From an uncultured Bacteroides sp. (GTDB lineage: Bacteria; Bacteroidota; Bacteroidia; Bacteroidales; Bacteroidaceae): 64,000 bases of DNA. The stretch's first letter is position 1; each line of letters opens with the position of its first letter. A model generated the notes under the pieces. The model was not told the DNA's origin, did not search any database, and saw only the letters and a program-made list of their open reading frames with translations. The position numbers and the translations under genes are program-made. Below, piece after piece: positions 57,101-64,000 of the stretch. The stretch spans positions 2,241,946-2,305,945 of the forward strand of contig NZ_OY780936.1 in the NCBI RefSeq assembly GCF_963675905.1. Direction: 5' to 3'.

Positions 57101-57965
57101 CATCTGCATTAATTTTCCATGAAGTATCACTTCCAACTACATCTTTTGATCCGTCGGTATATTCCATTATAAGTACCAAACGTACTTTTGGAAAGCCAAA
57201 TGTAGGGATTTTATAGTTCTTGAAATTCTGACGCATAGTATAGAAACGTCCGTTACCAAGAGTAACACCCATTGCGTTTGCTTTATCTTTCAACAAAGCT
57301 GTAACGTCGTAACTATTATAAAGAGTAGTCTTTCTGTAATCGGTTGGTGCAGGTGCAAGAACACGGTCACCAACTTTCTGACCATTAATATACAATTCAT
57401 ATAATCCTAACCCGGAAATATGAACAGTAGCATGCGCTATTTTCTTCTTTGGAGTAAACTCCTTACGAAGATAACGGGCAGACATACGTGAAAACTGAGT
57501 ATCAGAATCCCATGGCATAAGTTTATCCTTGCCAATCCACTGAGCTTTCCAGTCATTCTGTGAAAGTAATCCCATGCTCCATTGAGCAGGCGTGCTCCAG
57601 GAAGATTCTCCGGCATTAGTAGTAACCTTTACTTTCCAGAAATAACGTCCATTACTTTTTAACGGCTGTCCGGCATAACTCACCCATTGAGACTGGGAAG
57701 ACTTAACAATGCCGGAGTTCCATACATCTCCTTCACCGGCATTTAGTTTTTGCAGCGACGAGGCAACTAATATCTGGTAAGAAAGCTGAGTCACCCCTCT
57801 ATCGGAAGAAGAAATGCGCCAGCTTATCCGTGGAGACTCTGTATCAATTCCCACAGGATTGTTCAGCATCTCGCAACGCAGACTGTTTATGCTTACTCCG
57901 GCATAAGCCGCTACTTTCAGAGAAAGCAGACAAACGAGTAACAAAAAGATTTTTTTCTTCGGCAT
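54180..57965 (-). CDS. GH78 alpha-L-rhamnosidase fused to a sialidase-like (BNR) domain
   Basis: 1261-aa secreted fusion. Residues about 22-918 are a full GH78 enzyme: N-terminal Ig-like domain (LRCEMLNNPVGIDTESPRISW), rhamnosidase beta-domains (ARYLRKEFT, DMGQNMAGW) and the (alpha/alpha)6 barrel with DCPQRNERQPWLGD and GATTIWELWNGD. Residues about 925-1261 are a six-bladed BNR/sialidase-like propeller. It starts SFFGGTKEGNPDVCIW and has Asp boxes at 1034-1041 (SYDGGKTW), 1084-1091 and 1134-1141, plus a degenerate one at 1192. A Tyr in QYSYPSII is a candidate nucleophile. The canonical FRIP arginine motif of sialidases is not visible. In RG-II, side chain C is rhamnose on Kdo, so the two modules could act in sequence. 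Confidence 0.88.
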   Translation of the reverse strand: MPKKKIFLLLVCLLSLKVAAYAGVSINSLRCEMLNNPVGIDTESPRISWRISSSDRGVTQLSYQILVASSLQKLNAGEGDVWNSGIVKSSQSQWVSYAGQPLKSNGRYFWKVKVTTNAGESSWSTPAQWSMGLLSQNDWKAQWIGKDKLMPWDSDTQFSRMSARYLRKEFTPKKKIAHATVHISGLGLYELYINGQKVGDRVLAPAPTDYRKTTLYNSYDVTALLKDKANAMGVTLGNGRFYTMRQNFKNYKIPTFGFPKVRLVLIMEYTDGSKDVVGSDTSWKINADGPIRSNNEYDGEVYDARKELGNWTEPGFNDSSWDSAQRVTLPSGTLRAEMTAGMKVVDKIHPVSITELPGKRYILDMGQNMAGWLRIKVKGNAGDTIRLRFAEVLQKNGELYMEPLRDAKVTNLYILKGQGTEEWAPKFVYNGFQYVEITGYKYKPSLDQFVGEVVNDEMETLGSFSCTDPIINQIYKNAFWGIRSNYKGMPVDCPQRNERQPWLGDRAVGSLGESFVMENGQLYSKWMDDIRDAQREDGCIPDVAPSYLNYYTDNITWPSVFLLSSDMVYSQFGNIQPIVKNYDAMKKWMDHMKKEYLREGIMTRDEYGDWCVPPESPELIHSKDPKRQTDGLLVSTAYYYKMLALMSKFATLQNKTEDAKEFDAIAANVKDAFNKKYFNTDSLFYGNNSATSNLLPLAFGMVPDNMVEKVSKQIVDKVMVGSNGHICTGLVGSQWIMRELCKMGRADVAYLLASNDTYPSWGYMVKKGATTIWELWNGDTAGPKMNSKNHVMLLGDLIPFFYENMAGIKTDEKEAGFKKIIMKPNFEIQDLSDVDASYMTPYGKVVSKWKKNLKHLDWNITIPANTTAIVYLPSDKAMIKEGGIPVAKAKGVKYLGKEGNFTCWEVGSGNYSFSVDMNVGLGAWRKGIVEDEFLYEKASFPSAHAATIADTPTGLVASFFGGTKEGNPDVCIWVCRKTAEGWTAPQKVADGIMSDTLRKACYNPVLFQVPGGELLLFFKIGKNVGDWTGYLIRSYDGGKTWTQREELPKNILGPIKNKPVMIGNKLVCPTSTEGDGWKVHFESTEDKGKTWSETQPINDGKTINAIQPSILFHKDGSLQILCRTRNSAIAEAWSKDGGETWSEMKLIDLPNNNSGTDAVTLKDGRQVLIYNHVKTPEGAKKGARTPLNIAVSKDGKKWFASLVLEDSPIGQYSYPSIIQGNDGYIHAIYTWRRQRIKYMKIDPKQLKEVPIVNGQWPALKK

Positions 57966-57987
57966 TGTTATCGAATTATTTTATTGA

Positions 57988-59460
57988 TTACTTATTCCAT
58001 TTTTCCTGTGCATCAGGAAGAGAAGTCCAATCCTGTTTCACGTATTCTTTAGAAGCATCAGTCACAATAAGAACCATATCATTACCTGCACGATATCCGC
58101 TGTCGTTAATAAATTCGGTAACTTTATTATCAAATTCGCCAATATATTCCAACTGTCCGTTTACAGGACTATACCACCATGCTTTTTTCTTTGCTCCGGA
58201 GATTTTTGTCAAATCAATCTGAGCAGGACGGTTTGTATAATTATAAACCAACAGGTAATCTTTTCCACGAGTACCAATGATTCTTTCGTAACGTTCACCG
58301 TTTGTTCCGGCAATAACAGACTGATCTGGAACTCTATCAAAGAATGGAAAAGTAAGCATCAGGTTCTTTAAATAGTTCATCTGGTTCATTCCCGGATCTT
58401 TCAATGCATCATACCATGGTTTAGTAGCACCGTAAGCTCCCCCTACTCCATTCTTCAACATCTGCATAATTGAATTATGTCCGTAAGTATGTCCGAATGA
58501 ACCGGCAAAAACTGACCAGTATGCATAACGACGAATATCATTAGCATTCCATAAAGGTTGTGTGGTATCATGCAACCCCTGAGGAATTTCTTCGTAAACA
58601 GGTTCACCATCAATAGTTGGTTTCAAAGGCTTCATAGCAAAGCTCTTTTCTACATAGCGCCAGTTATCCTCTTCTGTATTTTCCTGAATGGTATAATCTC
58701 CATCACCAAATCGTTGACCGTAACGACGGTGACCTGACTGGAACATATTAAAGTCTAACCACTTTTCATTATTAAACCAAACTGCAGAAGTAGTTCTTCC
58801 TCTTGGATGGAAAGTCATCAGGTGATTTTCATCATTAGTTTTTATAGAATTGGCAAGTGTATTCCATACAGTTGGCTTCACATCACCACGAATATCTCCT
58901 CCGATAAACCAAACAATATTAGGATTATTCTTATAGCGATCTGCAAGGAATTTACCATAAACCTGAGCATCTTTTTCTGTTACCAGTCCTTTACTAACAG
59001 GAGTTCCCCAAAGGCAAACCATCCCTACATAAATACCTTTCTTCTCGGCAGTACGAACAATATAATCTATATGATCCCAGTAACCATATACACCTTTCTT
59101 ATCAATATTCTTAAAATTAAAGCCATCAGGCAAAGCCCATTGACCATAAGTATTCATTTCAGGCATAGTATGCATCAACATAATCTGAACCATATTAAAG
59201 CCTTTCTTGCTGCATTGTTCAAGATAGTATTCCACTTCATCACGATCAAGACGTGCAGGCATAAGCCAACCGGTATCACCTAACCAGAAGAACGGAGTTC
59301 CGTTTGTGTGTTTCAGGTAACGTCCGCTTTCATCAACCATCAATTTCCCGTTATTCCAGGGAATATAAGTCTTAGCCACTTTTTTCTGTGCCTGAACGTT
59401 GCCACAGATTCCCAAAAGGAACAAACATGCCATTGCAATAAACTTGCTTCTTTTCATCAT
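57988..59460 (-). CDS. GH140 apiosidase
   Basis: 490-aa secreted (signal peptide MACLFLLGICGNVQA) TIM-barrel enzyme with C-terminal beta-domain, DUF4038/GH140. The putative catalytic pair is D189 in WFIGGDIRGD and E286 in TIDGEPVYEE, aligning with the acid/base and nucleophile known for BT1012. GH140 cuts the apiose-galacturonate linkage that attaches RG-II side chains A and B to the backbone, releasing whole side chains. It lies 22 nt from the GH78 fusion gene and 6 nt from GH95. Confidence 0.92.
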   Translation of the reverse strand: MMKRSKFIAMACLFLLGICGNVQAQKKVAKTYIPWNNGKLMVDESGRYLKHTNGTPFFWLGDTGWLMPARLDRDEVEYYLEQCSKKGFNMVQIMLMHTMPEMNTYGQWALPDGFNFKNIDKKGVYGYWDHIDYIVRTAEKKGIYVGMVCLWGTPVSKGLVTEKDAQVYGKFLADRYKNNPNIVWFIGGDIRGDVKPTVWNTLANSIKTNDENHLMTFHPRGRTTSAVWFNNEKWLDFNMFQSGHRRYGQRFGDGDYTIQENTEEDNWRYVEKSFAMKPLKPTIDGEPVYEEIPQGLHDTTQPLWNANDIRRYAYWSVFAGSFGHTYGHNSIMQMLKNGVGGAYGATKPWYDALKDPGMNQMNYLKNLMLTFPFFDRVPDQSVIAGTNGERYERIIGTRGKDYLLVYNYTNRPAQIDLTKISGAKKKAWWYSPVNGQLEYIGEFDNKVTEFINDSGYRAGNDMVLIVTDASKEYVKQDWTSLPDAQEKWNK

Positions 59461-59466
59461 TATTGT

Positions 59467-61932
59467 TTATTTTTTATAGATTACGTATTCTTTTCCTGGT
59501 TTTGTATTCAGATCATACAAATAAGTGTTCTTTATACTGAGTCCTGTAAGTTTGGTTGCGTCCTTAACCAAAGGTGCTGCAACAGAATGTACTGTATAAA
59601 GCGTATTTGAATTCTCGCCTTTGGCTTTTTTCAATCCATTACCTTTTAACGGAGTAAGTGAACGTAAACGACAATTGCCTCCTATATGAGACTTGACAAT
59701 AACTTTGTCTACCTCTCCATTCTTCCAACTAAGGCTAAGTTCAAATCCACCACGGGCAACCAGTCCGTTTATATGTCCTTCTTTCCATAATGAAGGCAAC
59801 GCTGGAAGGAGATAGATGAAACCATCATAACTCTGCATCAACATTTCTGCAATTCCGGCAGCACAACCAAAGTTTCCATCAATCTGGAAAGGTGGATGAG
59901 CATCGAACAAGTTTGGATAGGTCCCTCCCTTTTTCTTTTCATTGCGAACCAATGAAAGTTGATTTGTTATAAGCTTATATGCATGATCTCCATCGAGTAA
60001 ACGAGCCCATAAGCAAACTTTCCATCCCATTGACCAACCTGTAGATGGATCGCCACGATGTATCAGTGATGTGCGGGCAGCCTCAAATAATTCAGGTGTG
60101 CGGTAAGGAGATATCTGATTACTTGGGAATAATCCGTAAAGATGTGACACATGACGATGAATATCCTGTGGATCGTCCCAATCGTTCATCCATTCCTGTA
60201 ATTGTCCCCAACGGCCCACTTGCATTGGAGCCATTTCTGTGAGTCTTTGTTTTAAGTGGTTAGCAAATTCAGCATCCACTTCTAGTAAACGGGACGAATA
60301 AATAATCTGGTTCCACAAATCAAATATTAATTGATTATCCATTGTGCAACCTGCAGCAGTAGTTGCTTCTCCGTTACTTCCGGCATGAACATTTTCAGGA
60401 GAGTTTGAAGGACAAACAACTAGCCAGTTGTGTGATGGTTCCTTAACCATAATCTGGTCAAAGAATACAGCTGCACCTTTCATTATAGGATATATCTCTT
60501 TCAAGAACTTTATATCGCCAGTATATAGATAGTGCTCCCAAAGATGGCGGCACAACCATGCTCCACCAGAAGGCCACATACCCGAAGGCGCTTTATCCAA
60601 AGCTCCGGTTACTCTCCATATATCTGTATTATGATGCAATACCCATCCATCGGCACCATACATTACTTTAGCTGTTTCCTTACCACTTTCAGAAACTTCT
60701 TTTACCATGTTAAACAATGGTTCATTCAGTTCAGTGAGGTTGGCCACTTCCGATGGCCAGTAGTTCATTTCAACATTGATATTGCAAGTATACTTGCTAT
60801 CCCAGGAAGGTAATAGTTTATCGTTCCAGATTCCCTGAAGATTAGCCGGTTGTCCGCCTGGTTGTGAAGAAGAAATCAGCAGGTAACGTCCGAACTGAAA
60901 ATATGTTGCCACCAAATGAGCATCGTTTGTCTGTGCAAAGTTTTCTACTCTTTTATCGGTAGTTATTCCATCTTGTTTGTTTTCTCCAAGATAAAGAGAA
61001 ACCCTGTCCATATACTTTTTAAAGAAAGAAACATGTTCTTTGAACGATGTTGCATAATCTCTGGTCAGTGCCTTATCAAGAAAACTCTTAGCCCGCTCTG
61101 CAAAGTTACCGGATATATCTTTGTAATTTACAAAATTAGTTCCTATTGAAACATACAAAGTAGCTTCATCGGCACCTTCAACAGTTACGGTTCCGTCTTT
61201 ATACTGTACTTTTCCATTAACAGCCTTAACAGTAAGTCTCCCCTGAAACTCTACTTTTCCTTTTAATCCTTCATGCCATGAAGAAACACCCGAAAGAGTA
61301 ACGCTGTTTCCTTCTGTATCCACAACAACATCCTGATGAGGAGAAGTAAAGAATGCATTAAAAGTTATTTTCTTTGCAGCATCGGCTGATAAGCGGATCA
61401 TTATAACCTGGTCTGGAAATGAAGTAATCATTTCCCTTTTATAACGAATACCATCCACTTTATAGGAAACAAGTGCACGGGCAGAATCGAGACTAAGCTC
61501 TCTGTAATAATCAGTATAACGAGTATGTCCCGGAAAAGCAATACGTAAATCGCCAAATGTTTGATATGGCATACCGGAATTTGTATTTGCCATTACTTTT
61601 TGAGTTGCCAGAGTCTGAGCTTCCAGGTATTTACCCGCAAAGACCAGTTCTCTGACTTTTGGTATATATTGCAAAGCTTCCGGATTTGCATTGTTATTAG
61701 GACGGCCGGCCCATATAGTTTCTTCGTTTAGCTGAATCTGCTCTACAGAAGGAGTTCCGTAAACCATTGCACCTAGACGACCATTTCCTAAAGGCAAAGC
61801 TTCAGTCCATACAGAAGCTGGTTTATCATACCACAATTTATATCCTGCTGCTTCTGCATAAAGTGACAGAAACAGAGATGAAAACAGGATAAGAAATCGA
61901 TAACGACTGAAATATGTATTTTTACGATTCAT
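59467..61932 (-). CDS. GH95 alpha-L-galactosidase / alpha-L-fucosidase-family enzyme
   Basis: 821-aa secreted GH95 enzyme. The family opens with LWYDKPASVWTEALPLGNGRLG. Catalytic landmarks are N384 and N386 in CNINVEMNYWP, E513 in CPSNSPEN and D685 in PFQIDGNFG, all present. GH95 contains 1,2-alpha-L-fucosidases and alpha-L-galactosidases. Synteny with BT1010 and the RG-II context favour removal of the terminal L-galactose of chain A. It sits in a run of four minus-strand genes with 6- to 33-nt gaps. Confidence 0.9.
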   Translation of the reverse strand: MNRKNTYFSRYRFLILFSSLFLSLYAEAAGYKLWYDKPASVWTEALPLGNGRLGAMVYGTPSVEQIQLNEETIWAGRPNNNANPEALQYIPKVRELVFAGKYLEAQTLATQKVMANTNSGMPYQTFGDLRIAFPGHTRYTDYYRELSLDSARALVSYKVDGIRYKREMITSFPDQVIMIRLSADAAKKITFNAFFTSPHQDVVVDTEGNSVTLSGVSSWHEGLKGKVEFQGRLTVKAVNGKVQYKDGTVTVEGADEATLYVSIGTNFVNYKDISGNFAERAKSFLDKALTRDYATSFKEHVSFFKKYMDRVSLYLGENKQDGITTDKRVENFAQTNDAHLVATYFQFGRYLLISSSQPGGQPANLQGIWNDKLLPSWDSKYTCNINVEMNYWPSEVANLTELNEPLFNMVKEVSESGKETAKVMYGADGWVLHHNTDIWRVTGALDKAPSGMWPSGGAWLCRHLWEHYLYTGDIKFLKEIYPIMKGAAVFFDQIMVKEPSHNWLVVCPSNSPENVHAGSNGEATTAAGCTMDNQLIFDLWNQIIYSSRLLEVDAEFANHLKQRLTEMAPMQVGRWGQLQEWMNDWDDPQDIHRHVSHLYGLFPSNQISPYRTPELFEAARTSLIHRGDPSTGWSMGWKVCLWARLLDGDHAYKLITNQLSLVRNEKKKGGTYPNLFDAHPPFQIDGNFGCAAGIAEMLMQSYDGFIYLLPALPSLWKEGHINGLVARGGFELSLSWKNGEVDKVIVKSHIGGNCRLRSLTPLKGNGLKKAKGENSNTLYTVHSVAAPLVKDATKLTGLSIKNTYLYDLNTKPGKEYVIYKK

Positions 61933-61964
61933 TTGTTGTTGGTTATTTAATGAAGAAAAAGAGA

Positions 61965-63341
61965 TTACTTCAGTGCATTCAAAAGTTTTTCCAGCTCTTC
62001 AAAAGAGCGCATAGCATTCTTCGGAAACTTTTCTCCTTTGTCTCCAAAGCTAAACATTTTCTCTCTTGGTTCTATTGTTACTTTGCTTTCATCAAGCATT
62101 TGTTTCTTCAGATTGAATACATCGGCAAAGAAATTATAAACAGCATTTCTTTTATTTGGGCCAAAATCGTGTCCTTCGGCAGGCAGGTGAACGTTTGTTA
62201 CTTTTTCTGTTGCACCGTAAAAGTCATAAATGCGTTTGATATATGGAAATTCAAGAGTTGGTACAGTACTAGTCCAGTCTTGTCCGTCGGAAACAATCAA
62301 CATTGGTTTCGGAGCATTTGTAGCGGCTAGTTCAGCAGCAACAGTTCCTCCACAAGAATAGAAGACTGGTAGTCCGCTTTCACAAGGACATCCCCCGTCA
62401 AAGTGAGACGACAGACTTACAACCGGACAAAGGGCTGTGTATCTCTGATCGAGAACAGAAAGAAGTACTGTCTGAGACCCACCACCGGAACCACCATTTA
62501 CGCCGATTCTTTTCTTATCTACATCTTTACGGTTATACATAAAATCGAGAATACTAATTCCATTCAAAGCCTGAATAACCTGAGCAGCACTTTTGTGATG
62601 TGCCTCTTCGGGGAATTGCAAAATAGATTCGCCCCATGCAAACAGATCATAATCCACACAAATGGCTCCCATTCTGGCTAAAGTAGCCATACGTTGCTGC
62701 TGGTCTTCTCTGTAACGGCCATCTTTAAAATGCCCATTTGGACAAATTATTAACGGGAATTTTCCTTTTACCAAAGGCTTGTAAATTGATCCGCAGACAT
62801 ACAGACCTGGAAGAGTTTCCAATGAAAAGTTCTGTACGGTATATCCTGTATAGACTCTTTCCTTTGAGATTACCGGTTTAGTTTTAACCCTTGCATTCAA
62901 GAGAGGATCGATACCCAAACGTTCTCTAACCTCTTTGCGCAAGCATTCTTTTCTCTTGTTCCATTGTACAGAATCAGGGTAAAGAGAATTAAGATACTTA
63001 ATCATTTTTACTCCATCCTCATCCGTGCGACGGGCATACTCGTAATTCTTTATTTTATAATAAGTATCAGTTTGCTTCACAAACTTATAATCAAAAGGAG
63101 CAAGTACATTTTTCAGACTCTCCTCCAGAGAATAAGGACGAATACGTGAATCTGCATAATCGAGCATTTTACCATCCACAACTACATCTGTCCACTTCAA
63201 CCGGACATTGAATCGTTCAGAGATTTCAGTTAGAACATCTTTGAGTGGTTTCTGGTATTTGTTATCTGAATTCTGCTGTGCAAAAAGAGTATTTCCCGAA
63301 AGGGCGATTGCAAAAAGCAATATGACTTTTTTTATATTCAT
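61965..63341 (-). CDS. Pectin-methylesterase-like alpha/beta hydrolase with STN-like N-terminal domain
   Basis: 458-aa secreted esterase (signal peptide ending GNTLFAQ). Residues about 28-105 resemble an STN/DUF4974 secretin-TonB-type domain (KPLKDVLTEISERFNVRLKW, YSLEESLKNVLAPFDYKF). Residues about 110-430 form an acetyl-xylan-esterase-like alpha/beta hydrolase with nucleophile in GVNGGSGGGSQT, acid in SDGQDWTST and histidine in PAEGHDFGP. BT1017, an RG-II pectin methylesterase, has a similar combination, so removal of methyl esters from backbone galacturonate is the best guess. Downstream neighbour GH28 gene is 33 nt upstream in transcription order. Confidence 0.82.
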   Translation of the reverse strand: MNIKKVILLFAIALSGNTLFAQQNSDNKYQKPLKDVLTEISERFNVRLKWTDVVVDGKMLDYADSRIRPYSLEESLKNVLAPFDYKFVKQTDTYYKIKNYEYARRTDEDGVKMIKYLNSLYPDSVQWNKRKECLRKEVRERLGIDPLLNARVKTKPVISKERVYTGYTVQNFSLETLPGLYVCGSIYKPLVKGKFPLIICPNGHFKDGRYREDQQQRMATLARMGAICVDYDLFAWGESILQFPEEAHHKSAAQVIQALNGISILDFMYNRKDVDKKRIGVNGGSGGGSQTVLLSVLDQRYTALCPVVSLSSHFDGGCPCESGLPVFYSCGGTVAAELAATNAPKPMLIVSDGQDWTSTVPTLEFPYIKRIYDFYGATEKVTNVHLPAEGHDFGPNKRNAVYNFFADVFNLKKQMLDESKVTIEPREKMFSFGDKGEKFPKNAMRSFEELEKLLNALK

Positions 63342-63374
63342 GGTACTATTTATTTGAATCCCAAATGGTTGGTA

Positions 63375-64000
63375 TTATTCTCTTATAATGAGACTTTCTT
63401 TAGCATACACGCTCTCTTTATCTACAACTAAAGGCAGACGAGTGAGGTAATTATGCATCAGAATAACATCTTTATTTTCTCCTGAAAGAAGAAGAAAAGA
63501 ACGACTTCCCGCCTGTGGATAGCATCCCTGAATAAAGCATCCTTTGGAATCGCTTATTTTCAATAAAGGAGCATCAGCATTCGGTGTTCCTGTTTTGATG
63601 GCATTCAGTTCCAGGTTTTCAGCATGAGAGAATTCAAAGGCAGAACCTTTCTTTGCATCAATACGAACATTATTTAGCTCCAGATTCTTTACCAGGTTTG
63701 CTTCTATTCCCGATTCTGACTGTATATTAATGTTATTCAGTGTAACATCACTTATAGGCATCTCTTCTATCCCTAATATACTGACGGCTGTATTTACCTT
63801 TGTTCCTGTCAGATTAGAAATATGAATATTACGGAATATAGGTGTACGATCTGAAACCGGCTCCTGATCCATTTTACTATAGAAAAGGCTAAGAACTATT
63901 GCTTCTTTCTTGATGTCCTTCATCACAATATTATCAACCCGGATTTCTTCTACAATACCTCCACGCCCACGGGTAGACTTGATGCGAATACCTCTGTCTG
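63375..64000 (-). CDS. GH28 polygalacturonase-family enzyme, N-terminus beyond window
   Basis: C-terminal ~208 codons of a right-handed beta-helix enzyme. The frame continues past the internal GTG to the window edge. The visible upstream part, RGIRIKSTRGRGG (63960-63995), is the GH28 RIK substrate-binding region and proves the gene is longer. Helix coils follow (FRNIHISNLTG, VTLNNINI, LNNVRIDAKKG). The catalytic Asp residues lie upstream and are not seen. BT1018 is the counterpart in B. thetaiotaomicron. It should cut the RG-II homogalacturonan backbone or exposed galacturonides. Confidence 0.88.
   Translation of the reverse strand, partial: DRGIRIKSTRGRGGIVEEIRVDNIVMKDIKKEAIVLSLFYSKMDQEPVSDRTPIFRNIHISNLTGTKVNTAVSILGIEEMPISDVTLNNINIQSESGIEANLVKNLELNNVRIDAKKGSAFEFSHAENLELNAIKTGTPNADAPLLKISDSKGCFIQGCYPQAGSRSFLLLSGENKDVILMHNYLTRLPLVVDKESVYAKESLIIRE

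Noticed and set aside
54180-57965. Two separate genes
   Set aside because: The reading frame is continuous through the GH78/propeller junction with no internal start signal or stop.

Overview
The window comes from a gut-type Bacteroides or close relative. Evidence for this: paired SusC/SusD genes, many secreted glycoside hydrolases, Bacteroides-type promoters (-7 element TAnnTTTG), and gene order matching the rhamnogalacturonan-II (RG-II) loci described in B. thetaiotaomicron. Nearly every gene lies on the minus strand; the one convincing plus-strand gene is a helicase-like ORF at 46891-48711.

Two RG-II-degrading blocks flank the window. The left block (1-15384) reads, in transcription order, GH127, GH141, GH78, GH138, a GH137-GH2-malectin-CBM fusion, and a GH2 beta-galactosidase cut by the window edge. 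The right block (48960-64000) reads GH28 (cut by the edge), a pectin-methylesterase-like esterase, GH95, GH140, a GH78-sialidase-like fusion, then SusC and SusD. Together they could remove most sugars of RG-II side chains A, B and C and cut the backbone. No HTCS or ECF/anti-sigma regulator is visible in the window.

The two blocks are separated by about 33 kb of accessory and housekeeping genes. From left to right: (i) a three-gene AT-rich cassette (15814-19394) centred on a membrane-anchored protein with two nuclease-like domains; (ii) a split HipB-HipS-HipT toxin-antitoxin module (20109-21633), with a palindromic operator and a decayed tandem copy of its phzF/hipB junction at hipT's stop codon; (iii) phzF with a nested palindromic operator array; (iv) a three-gene glycerol-phosphate-type surface polymer cassette (23237-25831); (v) a homocysteine S-methyltransferase; (vi) a SusC/SusD system coupled to a secreted Ntn hydrolase and a periplasmic binding protein rather than glycosidases, which shares a promoter/operator with a TlpA-like gene; (vii) L-cysteine desulfidase; (viii) a lone HicB-like protein and gene debris.

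The most novel-looking locus is the tightly overlapping operon at 38983-46367. It encodes an XRE regulator, a 104-aa protein, a radical-SAM protein, a PLD-nuclease/SF2-helicase fusion, a 49-aa basic protein, a DndD-family SMC-like ATPase and a 150-aa protein. It resembles a DNA-modification or anti-phage system in which a radical-SAM enzyme stands where the sulfur-transfer genes of a Dnd system would be. No identifications were checked by database search; all come from reading the sequence and from knowledge of the families.
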